Shown in pieces: positions 29,844 to 40,561 of a stretch of DNA of 64,000 nucleotides. The notes beneath the pieces are model-generated. The model was not told the DNA's origin. It was given only the letters and a program-made list of their open reading frames with translations, and ran no database searches. Location: contig JAITWS010000098.1 of NCBI GenBank assembly GCA_031285185.1, positions 23,560 to 87,559 of the forward strand. Reading direction: 5' to 3'. How positions within the stretch are numbered: position 1 is the stretch's first letter; each line of letters starts with the position of its first letter. Source of the DNA: Methylobacillus sp. (GTDB taxonomy: Bacteria; Pseudomonadota; Gammaproteobacteria; Burkholderiales; Methylophilaceae). The translations under genes were made by a program, and so were the position numbers.

Positions 29844-31066
29844 TCTTCCGCTACCTGCCTCACTTGCTTTGCCAATTCAGAAACACTCTTTTCCCATGTA
29901 AAACCATCTTCAACAAATTTTTTACCGGCAACTGACATTTCTGACCAATCTTTCCCGTCAAGCAAATCACACACTCTCTTTGCAAATGCCATCGGCTCAT
30001 CCTCAACCCAAAGATGCTGCCCACTCATTCCTCCGACTCCCGAGTTGCCCATGCTTGTTGTAACCACTGGTGTTCCGTGCATCAAAGCTTCCAGCACTTT
30101 AGTTTGAACCCCAATTTTAAGTCTGACCGGACAAATACTCACGCATGCCCGTTGCACATAGTAGGCAACACTCTCAACCTCTCCTGTCACAACAATAGCC
30201 TCGCCATATTTGGCAGCAGCTTGGCGAATACGCGCATCCGGTGATGCCCCAACTATCCATAAACGAACTTCGGGATGTTTTCGCTGAATCAGGGGGAAGA
30301 TGTCATTAATCAAAAATAAAGCGCCATCCACATTGGCTGGATGAAACATATTTCCCGAATAAACCATTGGAAAGATGCGCTGTTCGCTTGACAGCACCTC
30401 ATTGTCGGGGGCAACTTCAACAGCATATGGAACACATGCAAAAACAGCGTTCGGAAACTGCTTCTGCAAATCATCCATGTCCGCATGAGAAAGAAGCAAT
30501 GAGCGATTTACATGTGGCAATAATTTATTTTCAAACGCACGCATTCGTATTGATAGATACACCGCCGTCAGTTTCTGCCGAACGGAAATATTAGGCAATT
30601 GTGCAAGTCGCTGAAGCCGGATTGACGGGGGATCTTCCAAATGGACTATGGATTTCTTCCAATACGCTGTAGGGACATACTGTGAAGATGCAACATCAAA
30701 AAGCAAAATCGCAGAATAGTTCCATAGCGCCAATTTTTTCCGAACCGCCCTCCGCATCATTGGAGCATTTGCCTGACCTGTAAGTGGGAAATCTATTCCT
30801 ACTATCCTTAAAAAAACCAACCAGCAATACCTCAACCTCCCAGCTTTGCGTATCGGAACCTGCGTCATGCTTCGAAGACTTGTCAAAGCTTCGCCACATT
30901 CAAGTTTGCCATTCGGGCATACAAGGTCAATTTCAAACAAGCCGGCTAGTCTCTCAAGACTATGGCGAGCGACGAGCACACTGCCATACCTCATCGTCAA
31001 TGGACTTGTAATAATTGCCAATACACTGGGTTTCCCGTCAATATCCTCGCGTTTCAAGTTTTCCAT
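29825..31066 (-). CDS. Glycosyltransferase, GT-B fold (family 1/4-like)
   Basis: FPMVYSGNMFHPANVDGALFLINDIFPLIQRKHPEVRLWIVGASPD...VCPVRLKIGVQTKVLEALMHGTPVVTTSMGNSG. Confidence 0.86.
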   Translation of the reverse strand: MENLKREDIDGKPSVLAIITSPLTMRYGSVLVARHSLERLAGLFEIDLVCPNGKLECGEALTSLRSMTQVPIRKAGRLRYCWLVFLRIVGIDFPLTGQANAPMMRRAVRKKLALWNYSAILLFDVASSQYVPTAYWKKSIVHLEDPPSIRLQRLAQLPNISVRQKLTAVYLSIRMRAFENKLLPHVNRSLLLSHADMDDLQKQFPNAVFACVPYAVEVAPDNEVLSSEQRIFPMVYSGNMFHPANVDGALFLINDIFPLIQRKHPEVRLWIVGASPDARIRQAAAKYGEAIVVTGEVESVAYYVQRACVSICPVRLKIGVQTKVLEALMHGTPVVTTSMGNSGVGGMSGQHLWVEDEPMAFAKRVCDLLDGKDWSEMSVAGKKFVEDGFTWEKSVSELAKQVRQVAEECVRPL

Positions 31067-31073
31067 TTTGGAA

Positions 31074-32084
31074 TTACCTGCGCCGCAACCTGTTAATCAA
31101 AGCTCTCGCGTGGTATCCCATCACCAAAGCCTTGTACCCCAGCATGTAAAAAATAATTTTTCGGAGATTGTTCCCAAGCCCGCTGTCCATGTAATGCATC
31201 GCGACCTGTCTCTGCAACAATAACAAATCCTGTTCACAATGATTCTTGTACGCTTGATATTTGGCTGCAAGCAATGCCAAAAGGGGGACATCATTTTGCA
31301 GCACACGCCGGATATGAAAAGCCTCTCGTGAGGAAATGCCAAATATTGGGTTTGCCACATTCTGGAAATTTTCGATGCCAATCTTGCATCGTGTGGCACG
31401 ATTTCCACCAGAAAAAGAATCGTTACCCTCCCTTTTCAGCATCAAAAGCTTCCCCAGGTATTGAATGCGAACTTCTTTTTTGAACGCGGGTAACAAATGC
31501 GCGGCAACGATCCAGCAAGAACCATAGACTGACTCAGGAACATCTACTGCATCCCACACACTCTTTTTAAAAATTGGCCCTGCCAAATAACTGAAGAAAG
31601 CCTCGCTGGTTCTGGCAGATTCAAAATAACGCCACCGATCATTTCCTTGTGAGAAATCAAACTGCGTCATTGCTGGAAAGCCATTAAATGGCGGGTGTTC
31701 CTTGATAGGTTTCAATTGCATTGTACTTAGCCGATGTTCACAGATATAAATATCCAACCCGGTTTTGATTGATGACAACACAGTTTCAATCGCGCCTGGT
31801 TGCATGATGTCATCCGCAGAGAATAGCCAACAGTATTCTCCCCGCGCCATGCTGACAACCCGCTCAATATCGCGATCTATGCCTCCGCGCTCAGCTTGTC
31901 GGTGATAAAACAGATTAGGTATCCCGGCAAATTTTTGCCTGACCACTTCGGCAGTATTGTCTGTGGATCCCCCATCCAGCACGATCACTTCTACACCATC
32001 CGTGAGTTGCGACAAGATGCTGTCCAGTGTCTCACCAATGAAAGCGCCAAAGTTATAAGTGGGAATACAAATGGAAAGCCGCAT
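31074..32084 (-). CDS. Glycosyltransferase family 2
   Basis: MRLSICIPTYNFGAFIGETLDSILSQLTDGVEVIVLDGGSTDNTAEVVRQKF; internal ATG at 32084 overlaps upstream stop. Confidence 0.88.
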   Translation of the reverse strand: MRLSICIPTYNFGAFIGETLDSILSQLTDGVEVIVLDGGSTDNTAEVVRQKFAGIPNLFYHRQAERGGIDRDIERVVSMARGEYCWLFSADDIMQPGAIETVLSSIKTGLDIYICEHRLSTMQLKPIKEHPPFNGFPAMTQFDFSQGNDRWRYFESARTSEAFFSYLAGPIFKKSVWDAVDVPESVYGSCWIVAAHLLPAFKKEVRIQYLGKLLMLKREGNDSFSGGNRATRCKIGIENFQNVANPIFGISSREAFHIRRVLQNDVPLLALLAAKYQAYKNHCEQDLLLLQRQVAMHYMDSGLGNNLRKIIFYMLGYKALVMGYHARALINRLRRR

Positions 32085-32872
32085 TATTTTTTGGCTCCCA
32101 ATATTTTTTTCCATGCCTTCCAAAGTGCCCGGATAGTCGTTTTTTTCTTGAGTCGTTCCCGCTGTTTTTTTAGCCACATTCCCAAGAAGTACGGGACGCG
32201 ATTTTGAAGAGTAATTAGCTTGTATTTTCCTCCTTGCTTAGCATACCAATCATTTACGCCCGTACGCCGAAAAGGATAGTATCCACACCGCGCAAGATAG
32301 TCGCGTACCGTGGTATCTGTACCATTAAAGTTGTCTTCCAACAACAGGATGGTTGGCTGCCAACGATCCAAATCGAACCCCTTGAGAACTTCAAGCTCGT
32401 GACCTTCCACGTCAACAGAAACGAAATCAATCTCGCGCCCTGTAGCATATACCGATAATATTTCGTCCAAAGGCAATGACTCAACCATAATCTTTTTATA
32501 ACTGAACCCATAGGACTGGATTTTCTTGATTGCGCCCTCCCCCGCCTCAATGGTCGAAACTCCATGCGCCAGCGGCGCGCCTGTGGCCACAAGCAACTCA
32601 ACCCGTCCTCTTTGACTTGAGGCAGCACATTCGACCACAGATGCTGTTCTAATGGCGCGTATCTGCTCACACAATGTCGGGTTAGGTTCGATTAGCAAGC
32701 AATCCCACCCGGCTCGCTCAAAATAAAAAGTTGTGCTTCCGTGGATGCCGTCATTGGCACCCACTTCTATGCAGAACCCTGTGGTTTTTCCTTTGAAAAT
32801 GGACGCGAGAATTTTATCTTCCCCAAACTGGGAAAAATACGTTCCTGCAAGAGAAATGTTATTAATGTCCAT
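32084..32872 (-). CDS. FkbM-family methyltransferase
   Basis: YFSQFGEDKILASIFKGKTTGFCIEVGANDGIHGSTTFYFERAGWDCLLIEPNP...IDFVSVDVEGHELEVLKGFDL. Confidence 0.9.
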   Translation of the reverse strand: MDINNISLAGTYFSQFGEDKILASIFKGKTTGFCIEVGANDGIHGSTTFYFERAGWDCLLIEPNPTLCEQIRAIRTASVVECAASSQRGRVELLVATGAPLAHGVSTIEAGEGAIKKIQSYGFSYKKIMVESLPLDEILSVYATGREIDFVSVDVEGHELEVLKGFDLDRWQPTILLLEDNFNGTDTTVRDYLARCGYYPFRRTGVNDWYAKQGGKYKLITLQNRVPYFLGMWLKKQRERLKKKTTIRALWKAWKKILGAKK

Positions 32873-32922
32873 AGGTAATTATTTGATAATGGGTAAATCC
32901 TGCAGCCAACTTGCGCTGAGTA

Positions 32923-34416
32923 TCATTGATGTCTCAGTTTGGCATAAATCTCAGCTCGTATTGGCTCGGAAAGCATTTTCCACGAACAAGCCATCATCCC
33001 CCAAGTCAGTATTGTACCCAATGCCATTCGTGCCAAATCCGGCCAAGGCAACCATCGGTTCACACTATACGCACTGAAACCAAAAATCAGCGCAACAAGC
33101 AAAGAGATGCCTACATCCCGCGAGAACCATATCCAGCCCAATCCCCGCAATAAACTGCGATGCGTGAGCCAAGTGCCGAGCAAGACATAAAGCACATGAA
33201 GACTTAACCAAGCCCATGCCGCGCCCAAAGCGCCATACCGTAAAGACAGAAAAATAATCGAAGGGAACAGAGCGATCATAAGTATGCTGTTAATCAACAG
33301 TGGCAAGCGGGTTGTGCCATGCGCGAGTTGCAATGCAAACGGAAAAAACATGATGCCGTGCAACCCTGAACCGATCACCAGCACTGAAACAATGGGCGCA
33401 ACATCGGCGGCAATACCGGGATTATGCAGCCACAGCGATACCAGCTCTTGTGAGAAAACCGCCAGAAACATGGTCAAGGAAAAGAGAATCAACGTATAAG
33501 CACGTGTTCCCTGACGGTACAAATTGATCAATTGCTCCGTTTGCCCTGCGGCCACCAACAATGAAAGACGCGGATAAAGAACGTTATAAACAGGGGTGAT
33601 AAGCATGTAAAGACTTCCGGCAATAGCCGTGGCCAGCATATAGTGCCCAAACCCTTCCAGATCCAAGGTCTTGCTCAAAACCAGTTTATCCAGTTGAGTG
33701 AAAATAACACCGGTCAACGCAATCAGGCTCATGCCGGCAGAAAACCGGAATACCTTGCGTAGTCTGTCAAAATCAAACTGGATACCATCTTCTCGCCCAA
33801 TGGTGCGCCATGCGACTGCCCGTAGCACAAGAACCTGTACGCCGCCCACAACAGCCTGCCAAACAAAAAAGGCACTGACCGTCGGGGATACCCAAGCCAG
33901 AATGGCGATCCCGCCAACGCTGCCTATTGTCGAGAAAACCATCGTGATGCCGGTCGTCAAATCCAACCGCTCGGCACCCAACAATACGCCGGTGTACAAC
34001 CCTATAGGCCACCGGCAAGCCCCGATCAAGCCCATCAGCATTACCGCCTGTTTGACTGTTTCCGGCGACAGCAGTTTGACTTGCAACCAGCGCTCGGCAA
34101 TCCAGGGAGCCAACAATAGAATCAAACAGCCAAGCAACACAGCCACGATCCAATAGACCCAGGCCAGTGTATGCAGCAAGCGTCCTGCATCCTGCAAATT
34201 ATTCATCGCCCGACCACGCGCCACTTCCCGATTGATGGTCGGCGCAAGCCCCATGTCGAGCAAACTGAGCACGGCTTGCAGCGTGATGAAAAAACCAATC
34301 AGACCGTAGGCTTCAATACCCAGATAATGCAGGAAGAAAGGCGTGACCAGCAGACCAAGGAGCGCCGTCCAAGCGGAGCCGAACAGCCCTATCAACAGAT
34401 TGCGGGCAAGCCTCAC
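32923..34416 (-). CDS. Polysaccharide biosynthesis flippase (Wzx-like, MOP superfamily)
   Basis: MRLARNLLIGLFGSAWTALLGLLVTPFFLHYLGIEAYGLIGFFITLQAVLSLLDMGLAPTINREVAR; ~12 TM. Confidence 0.88.
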   Translation of the reverse strand: MRLARNLLIGLFGSAWTALLGLLVTPFFLHYLGIEAYGLIGFFITLQAVLSLLDMGLAPTINREVARGRAMNNLQDAGRLLHTLAWVYWIVAVLLGCLILLLAPWIAERWLQVKLLSPETVKQAVMLMGLIGACRWPIGLYTGVLLGAERLDLTTGITMVFSTIGSVGGIAILAWVSPTVSAFFVWQAVVGGVQVLVLRAVAWRTIGREDGIQFDFDRLRKVFRFSAGMSLIALTGVIFTQLDKLVLSKTLDLEGFGHYMLATAIAGSLYMLITPVYNVLYPRLSLLVAAGQTEQLINLYRQGTRAYTLILFSLTMFLAVFSQELVSLWLHNPGIAADVAPIVSVLVIGSGLHGIMFFPFALQLAHGTTRLPLLINSILMIALFPSIIFLSLRYGALGAAWAWLSLHVLYVLLGTWLTHRSLLRGLGWIWFSRDVGISLLVALIFGFSAYSVNRWLPWPDLARMALGTILTWGMMACSWKMLSEPIRAEIYAKLRHQ

Positions 34417-34425
34417 GATGTGTAC

Positions 34426-35517
34426 TTATTCGTTGTAAGCGTTGGTGTAGTAGCCATGACGCTTGACCAGTTCGTCTCGTTGCGCAGATTTCATGTCCTC
34501 GCGCATCATTTCGCTGACCAGCTCGGCGAATGTGGTTTTAGGCGTCCAGCCCAATTTTTCCCTGGCTTTACTCGCATCGCCCAGCAAAGTTTCAACTTCG
34601 GTCGGACGGAAATAACGTGGATCAACGCTGACAATGCACTTGCCTTGTTCGTCATGGCCTTTCTCGTCCACGCCGCTGCCTTCCCAACGAATTTTGAGGT
34701 CAATTTCCTGCGCGGCCGCATTGACGAAATCGCGCACACTGTATTGCACGCCGGTGGCAATGACGAAATCTTCCGGTTGAGCTTGTTGCAACATCAACCA
34801 TTGCATTTCGACATAATCCTTGGCGTGTCCCCAATCGCGCTTGGCATCGAGATTGCCCAGATAAAGCCGCTCTTGCAAACCCAGTTTGTTACGCGCCAAG
34901 GCGCGGGTGATTTTGCGTGTGACGAAATTCTCGCCGCGCACCGGCGATTCGTGGTTGAACAAAATGCCGTTGCAGGCGTAGATGCCATACGCTTCGCGGT
35001 AATTGACGGTGATCCAGTAAGCATACAATTTGGCAACCGCGTAAGGTGAGCGCGGATAAAACGGCGTAGTTTCTTTCTGCGGGGTTTCCTGCACCAAGCC
35101 GTACAACTCGGAAGTCGAGGCTTGATAAAACCGTGTTTTCTTTTCCATGCCGAGTATGCGTATCGCCTCCAGCACACGCAACGCGCCGAGCGCATCCGAG
35201 TTTGCTGTGTACTCCGGCTCCTCGAACGAAACAGCAACGTGGCTTTGCGCGGCGAGATTGTAGATTTCATCCGGCTGTACTTGCTGGATGATGCGAATCA
35301 AGCTACTTGAATCCGTCAGATCCCCGTGATGCAAAAAGAACCGCACGTCTTTTTCATGCGGGTCACGATAGAGATGGTCAATGCGCGCCGTATTGAATGA
35401 CGAAGCGCGGCGTTTGATGCCATGCACCACATAGCCTTTGTTCAAAAGAAATTCGGCAAGGTATGCGCCGTCCTGCCCCGTCACGCCCGTGATGAGCGCC
35501 ACTTTGTCTTTATTCAT
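34426..35517 (-). CDS. gmd: GDP-mannose 4,6-dehydratase
   Basis: [84 protein letters not shown]. Confidence 0.95.
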   Translation of the reverse strand: MNKDKVALITGVTGQDGAYLAEFLLNKGYVVHGIKRRASSFNTARIDHLYRDPHEKDVRFFLHHGDLTDSSSLIRIIQQVQPDEIYNLAAQSHVAVSFEEPEYTANSDALGALRVLEAIRILGMEKKTRFYQASTSELYGLVQETPQKETTPFYPRSPYAVAKLYAYWITVNYREAYGIYACNGILFNHESPVRGENFVTRKITRALARNKLGLQERLYLGNLDAKRDWGHAKDYVEMQWLMLQQAQPEDFVIATGVQYSVRDFVNAAAQEIDLKIRWEGSGVDEKGHDEQGKCIVSVDPRYFRPTEVETLLGDASKAREKLGWTPKTTFAELVSEMMREDMKSAQRDELVKRHGYYTNAYNE

Positions 35518-35604
35518 TTACTGTAATCCCCACGACTTGATCATCTGCTGTAATTGCCATTTGTGACGTGTTTCATGCGCTATAAAAAATGCTTCCGTAT
35601 GATA
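35518..35604 (-). pseudogene. Possible C-terminal remnant of an HE-xx-H-type (DinB-like) protein
   Basis: Open frame without own start just upstream of gmd: YHTEAFFIAHETRHKWQLQQMIKSWGLQ*. Confidence 0.3.
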
Positions 35605-35715
35605 CTACACCCACCCCACACTGCGCCCCCACCCATTTTCCAATAAAATAGCGTTAGTCATTTGACCATCTGCCTCTATTTTGTTACGGTTTAGCTCCTC
35701 TACAGGCTTTATTTC

Positions 35716-35949
35716 ATGCGTAAAAAAACCCAGTCGGTCGGCTTTGAGCAGGCGCTTTTGGAACTTGAGTCGCTCGTTTCCCAGTTGGAATCCGGGGAGC
35801 TGCCGCTTGAGCAGTCGTTGGCTTCCTACAAGCGCGGTGCCGAGTTGTTGCAGTTTTGCCAGAAGACGCTGGCGGATGTGGAGCAGCAGGTGCGCGTTTT
35901 GAACGAGGCCGGCGCTCTGCAACCCTTTACCCCAAACGACGATGAGTGA
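35716..35949 (+). CDS. xseB: Exodeoxyribonuclease VII small subunit
   Basis: SVGFEQALLELESLVSQLESGELPLEQSLASYKRGAELLQFCQKTLADVEQQV. Confidence 0.94.
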   Translation: MRKKTQSVGFEQALLELESLVSQLESGELPLEQSLASYKRGAELLQFCQKTLADVEQQVRVLNEAGALQPFTPNDDE

Positions 35950-36832
35950 TTTTTCTTCCTGGGCGGCGCGGATACAGGCGCGCGCCGAATCCACGCTTGA
36001 TGCCTTGTTGCCGCCGGAGGATGTGGCTCCCGCGCGGCTTCATGCGGCGATGCGTTATGCGATTCTGGGCGGCGGCAAGCGCGTGCGGCCTTTGTTGGCG
36101 CATGGCGCGGGCGAGTTGTTCGGCGCGGCGGCGGAGCGTGTGGATTTGGCGGCGGCGGCGGTCGAGATGATCCACGCTTATTCGCTCATCCACGATGATA
36201 TGCCGTGCATGGATGACGACGATTTGCGACGCGGCAAGCCGTCGTGTCACAAGCAATTCGATGATGCGACCGCGTTGCTGGCGGGGGATGCGCTGCAAAG
36301 TCTTGCGTTTCAGACGCTCGCGCAGCCGGGGCTGTGCGGCGATGCCGCGCGGCAGACGCGCATGATTCATCTGCTCGCGACGGCGAGCGGATCGCGCGGC
36401 ATGGCGGGCGGGCAGGCGATTGATCTGGCGAGCGTGGGTTTGAACCTGAGCCAGCAGGAGCTGGAGTTCATGCACATCCACAAAACCGGCGCGTTGATAC
36501 GCGCGGCGGTGTTGCTGGGCGCGCATTGCGCCGACGCGCCGGACGCGGAAAAACTGCGCGCGGCTGATCGTTATGCCAAGAACATCGGCCTTGCTTTTCA
36601 AGTCGTGGATGATATTCTCGATGCCGAGGCCGATACGGTCACGCTGGGTAAGACGGCGGGCAAGGACGCGAAGAACAACAAGCCGACTTATGTCACCATT
36701 CTCGGCCTTGCGCGGGCGCGGGAATTTGCCGCCGAGCTTCATGCCGACGCCGTGGCCGACATTGCCCCGTTTGGCGACGCGGGGCGGCGTTTGACGCAGC
36801 TTGCCGATTTCATAACCGGACGATCTTTCTGA
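35942..36832 (+). CDS. ispA: Farnesyl/geranyl diphosphate synthase
   Basis: MRYAILGGGKRVRPLLAHGAGELFG; first DDxxD IHDDMPCMDDDDLRRG; second VVDDILDAEAD. Confidence 0.95.
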   Translation: MSDFSSWAARIQARAESTLDALLPPEDVAPARLHAAMRYAILGGGKRVRPLLAHGAGELFGAAAERVDLAAAAVEMIHAYSLIHDDMPCMDDDDLRRGKPSCHKQFDDATALLAGDALQSLAFQTLAQPGLCGDAARQTRMIHLLATASGSRGMAGGQAIDLASVGLNLSQQELEFMHIHKTGALIRAAVLLGAHCADAPDAEKLRAADRYAKNIGLAFQVVDDILDAEADTVTLGKTAGKDAKNNKPTYVTILGLARAREFAAELHADAVADIAPFGDAGRRLTQLADFITGRSF

Positions 36833-38677
36833 ATGCATCCATTGCTTGAATCCATAACCGATCCCGCGCAACTGCGCCAACTGGATAAAAAAGACCTGCC
36901 GCAACTCGCGGCGGAACTGCGCGATTTTCTCATCCGCAGCGTCGCACAGACCGGCGGGCATCTCGCCTCCAATCTCGGCGTGGTGGAGCTCACCATCGCG
37001 CTGCACTATGTTTTCAACACGCCCGACGACCGGCTGGTGTGGGACGTGGGACATCAAACCTATCCGCACAAAATACTCACGGGGCGGCGTGATGCCATGT
37101 CCAAACTCCGCAAGGCGGGCGGCATCGCGGGGTTTCCGCGTCGCGCGGAAAGCGCCTATGACGCGTTCGGCACGGGACATTCCAGCACCTCGATTTCCGC
37201 CGCGCTCGGCATGGCGGTGGCGGCGCAAAAAACCGGCTCTGACCGGCGCGCGGTCGCGGTGATCGGCGACGGCGCGATGACCGCGGGCATGGCGTTTGAA
37301 GCGCTCAACAACGCGGGCGCGATGGATGCCAATCTGCTGGTCATCCTCAACGACAACGGCATGTCCATCTCGCCCAATGTCGGCGCGCTCGACAATTATC
37401 TCGCGCGCATTTTCTCCGGCAAGCTCTACAACAACATGCGTCGCAACACCAAAAAAATGCTGGGCGTTGCGCCGCCGATTCTGGAACTGGCGAAACGCGC
37501 GGAAGAACACGTCAAAGGCATGGTGACGCCCGGAACCTTGTTCGAGGAATTCGGCTTCAACTACATCGGCCCGATAGACGGCCACGATCTGGACGCGCTC
37601 ATCGTCACGCTTTCCAACATTCGCCAGCTTCAGGGGCCGCAGTTTCTGCACGTCATCACGCAAAAAGGTCGCGGCTTCAAACCTGCCGAAGACAACCCCG
37701 GCAAATACCACGGCATAGGAAAATTCGACCCGGAAAACGGCGAAACGCCGCCGGGTTCCGAACGCAAAACATACACGCAAATTTTCGGCGACTGGCTGGT
37801 GGATATGGCCGAACAGGACGAACGTCTCATCGGCATCACGCCCGCCATGTGCGACGGCTCCGGCCTTAACCGCTTCCAGGAAAAATTTCCCGACCGTTAT
37901 TTCGATGTCGGCATCGCCGAGCAGCACGCGCTCACTTTCGCGGCGGGTCTCGCGTGCGACGGGCGCAAGCCGGTGGTCGCGATTTACTCGACTTTTTTGC
38001 AACGCGCTTACGACCAACTCATCCACGACATCGCGCTGCAAAATCTGCCCGTGCTGCTCGCGATTGACCGCGCGGGGCTGGTCGGCGCGGACGGGCCGAC
38101 GCACGCCGGAAGTTTCGATATTTCCTATCTGCGCTGCATCCCCAACATGGTCGTGATGTGTCCCGCGGACGAAAACGAATGCCGCCAAATGCTCACCACC
38201 GGCTTCATGCTGGACAGTCCATCCGCGGTGCGTTATCCGCGCGGCGGCGGCTCCGGCGTCGCCGTCACGCAAGCCTTGGAACCGCTGCCGCTCGGCAAGG
38301 GCGAAATCCGCCGTCACGGAAAAAAAATCGCCATCCTCGCCTTCGGCAGCATGTTGCAACCCGCGCTGGAAGCGGCGGAGGCACTGGACGCGACCGTGGC
38401 CAATATGCGCTTTGTGAAACCGCTGGATACGGCATTGATTCATCAACTCGCATCCAGCCACGAACTGCTCGTCACCGTTGAGGAAAACGCGCTCATGGGT
38501 GGCGCGGGCGCGGCGGTGATCGAAGCCCTGCAATCCACCAACGTGACCACGCCCACCTTGTCGCTGGGTCTGCCGGATGCGTTCATCGAACACGGCGCGC
38601 CGGAAAAATTGCTGGCCGAATGCGGGCTGGATGCGAACGGCATCCGCGCGGCCATTGAGAAAAAATTAACCGAGTAG
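36833..38677 (+). CDS. dxs: 1-deoxy-D-xylulose-5-phosphate synthase
   Basis: [61 protein letters not shown]. Confidence 0.97.
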   Translation: MHPLLESITDPAQLRQLDKKDLPQLAAELRDFLIRSVAQTGGHLASNLGVVELTIALHYVFNTPDDRLVWDVGHQTYPHKILTGRRDAMSKLRKAGGIAGFPRRAESAYDAFGTGHSSTSISAALGMAVAAQKTGSDRRAVAVIGDGAMTAGMAFEALNNAGAMDANLLVILNDNGMSISPNVGALDNYLARIFSGKLYNNMRRNTKKMLGVAPPILELAKRAEEHVKGMVTPGTLFEEFGFNYIGPIDGHDLDALIVTLSNIRQLQGPQFLHVITQKGRGFKPAEDNPGKYHGIGKFDPENGETPPGSERKTYTQIFGDWLVDMAEQDERLIGITPAMCDGSGLNRFQEKFPDRYFDVGIAEQHALTFAAGLACDGRKPVVAIYSTFLQRAYDQLIHDIALQNLPVLLAIDRAGLVGADGPTHAGSFDISYLRCIPNMVVMCPADENECRQMLTTGFMLDSPSAVRYPRGGGSGVAVTQALEPLPLGKGEIRRHGKKIAILAFGSMLQPALEAAEALDATVANMRFVKPLDTALIHQLASSHELLVTVEENALMGGAGAAVIEALQSTNVTTPTLSLGLPDAFIEHGAPEKLLAECGLDANGIRAAIEKKLTE

Positions 38678-38695
38678 TAAACTCAAGTATTGATT

Positions 38696-39517
38696 ATGCC
38701 CATGGAAAAACCCATGCTTTCCCCCGCACCGCAACCCATCGAAGACGTGCAAAACACGCCCGATGTCCGCCATCTCGCCATAGACAAAGTCGGCATCAAA
38801 GCCATCCGCCACCCGATCAAGGTCAAGGACAAAACCGGCGGCGTGCAGCACACCGTCGCGCTGTTCAACATGTATGTGCATTTGCCGCACAATTTCAAAG
38901 GCACGCACATGTCGCGCTTCGTCGAAATCCTCAACATGAACGAGCGCGAAATTTCGGTGGAAAATTTCGAGACCATCCTGCGCGAAATGGTCAAACGCCT
39001 CGAAGCCCAGTCCGGCCACATCGAAATGACATTCCCGTATTTCGTCAACAAAGCCGCGCCCGTCTCCGGCGTGCAAAGCCTGCTGGATTACGAAGTCAGC
39101 TTCATCGGCGCGATCAACAACGGACAATACAGCATCACGGTCAAAGTGCTCGTGCCGGTCACCAGCCTGTGCCCGTGCTCCAAAAAAATCTCCGACTACG
39201 GCGCGCACAACCAACGCTCGCACGTCACCATCACCGCGCTCATCAACGACTTCATCTGGGTGGAAGACATCATCACGCTGGTCGAAGAACAAGCCTCCTG
39301 CCAACTCTACGGCCTGCTCAAACGCCCCGACGAAAAATACGTCACCGAACGCGCCTACGACAACCCAAAATTCGTCGAAGACATGGTGCGCGACGTCGCC
39401 GCCCAACTCAACGCCGAACCCCGCATAGACGCCTACATCGTCGAATCGGAAAACTTCGAATCCATCCACAACCACTCGGCGTATGCGCTGATTGAGCGGG
39501 ATAAACGCGCGGGTTAG
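38696..39517 (+). CDS. folE2: GTP cyclohydrolase FolE2
   Basis: [80 protein letters not shown]. Confidence 0.95.
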   Translation: MPMEKPMLSPAPQPIEDVQNTPDVRHLAIDKVGIKAIRHPIKVKDKTGGVQHTVALFNMYVHLPHNFKGTHMSRFVEILNMNEREISVENFETILREMVKRLEAQSGHIEMTFPYFVNKAAPVSGVQSLLDYEVSFIGAINNGQYSITVKVLVPVTSLCPCSKKISDYGAHNQRSHVTITALINDFIWVEDIITLVEEQASCQLYGLLKRPDEKYVTERAYDNPKFVEDMVRDVAAQLNAEPRIDAYIVESENFESIHNHSAYALIERDKRAG

Positions 39518-39553
39518 CTTCCATCGCCCGCAGGCGAGAGTTGCGGATTGGGG

Positions 39554-40558
39554 TCAATGCTGAGCAGAGACCGCTCCGGCTGGATCAAGATTCCGATAAA
39601 TCTCCCGTCCCATGAGCAAATAACCGGTCGTGGAAAAATGCGTGTCGTTGGCAAAATAAAGATCAACGACACCTTCGTGGATCGCTTGGCGCACAGGTTC
39701 CAGCAGATTTACGGAAGGCACACGCTCGCCCGCCTTTTGCCAGAATTTTTTGTCGGGGTACAGGTATGCGGTGGATTTATCCGGGACGATGACCCATAGC
39801 GGTGAAAAGCCTTGCAGCCGGGCATTGAGGATTTCCATGCTGCGGATTACCTCGTCATCCAACTCTTTTGCACCAGCATCTGCGGTAAGAAAGGGTACGT
39901 CACGGCAATTTTTGTGGCTAAACAGACGGCATCCATCGGGCATACGTACTATCTTGACCTTGTTGTAGCTCTTGCTCTTGAAATTCGGTTGCGCCGCCAA
40001 GCGCTCGTATTCACGCATATTTCGCCAAGTATCGAAACCCGCTTGCATTTGCCCTGAGTAATCCTTCTTCTCACGATCAAAAACCAATGGCGGTGGTAGA
40101 GCATTACCTTGATCTTTTTCGCTCAACAGAGTTTTCTTGCATTCGACCCATTGGGTCAGGGAAGCCTTGGCTACACGCTCTACAGATTCAATCACAACGT
40201 ATTTACCCCGGAATCCTTGCGCGCTTAGCCACGAAGCAATATCCTCACATACAGGCCATCTCCACGGCAGAGTACGTACCTTCAGGCCATGAGCTATCAG
40301 CTCGGTTTGCCATACCCGCCCCGCGGAAAAACTATCTCCGATCACCACCACATCGGCCTCTTGCCAAGTCGCTTGCTGTAAAAGCGCGGGGTTTATGGCC
40401 GGTTGAGGCCTAGTCCAGCCGAACAAGGATTCCGGCAATTTTCCCACGCGGGTAATACCGCCTTCATAACCTGCCAGCGGCAATGTGTAAAACCCAAACG
40501 CGCCATAAAGCATGAGCGCGATGAAGATGATGATGGAAAAGAGTTTGGCGTGTTTCAT
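39554..40558 (-). CDS. SGNH/AlgX-AlgJ-like putative O-acetyltransferase partner protein
   Basis: DVVVIGDSFSAGRVWQ (block I Ser), C-terminal YFANDTHFSTTGYLLMGREIY (Asp/His block); N-terminal TM; next to MBOAT gene. Confidence 0.72.
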   Translation of the reverse strand: MKHAKLFSIIIFIALMLYGAFGFYTLPLAGYEGGITRVGKLPESLFGWTRPQPAINPALLQQATWQEADVVVIGDSFSAGRVWQTELIAHGLKVRTLPWRWPVCEDIASWLSAQGFRGKYVVIESVERVAKASLTQWVECKKTLLSEKDQGNALPPPLVFDREKKDYSGQMQAGFDTWRNMREYERLAAQPNFKSKSYNKVKIVRMPDGCRLFSHKNCRDVPFLTADAGAKELDDEVIRSMEILNARLQGFSPLWVIVPDKSTAYLYPDKKFWQKAGERVPSVNLLEPVRQAIHEGVVDLYFANDTHFSTTGYLLMGREIYRNLDPAGAVSAQH

Positions 40559-40561
40559 CGT

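Noticed and set aside
35927-38593. 888-aa minus-strand ORF antisense to ispA-dxs
   Set aside because: Mirrors two well-conserved + strand enzymes; Arg/His/Gly-rich low-information protein, typical of stop-poor antisense frames in this codon usage.
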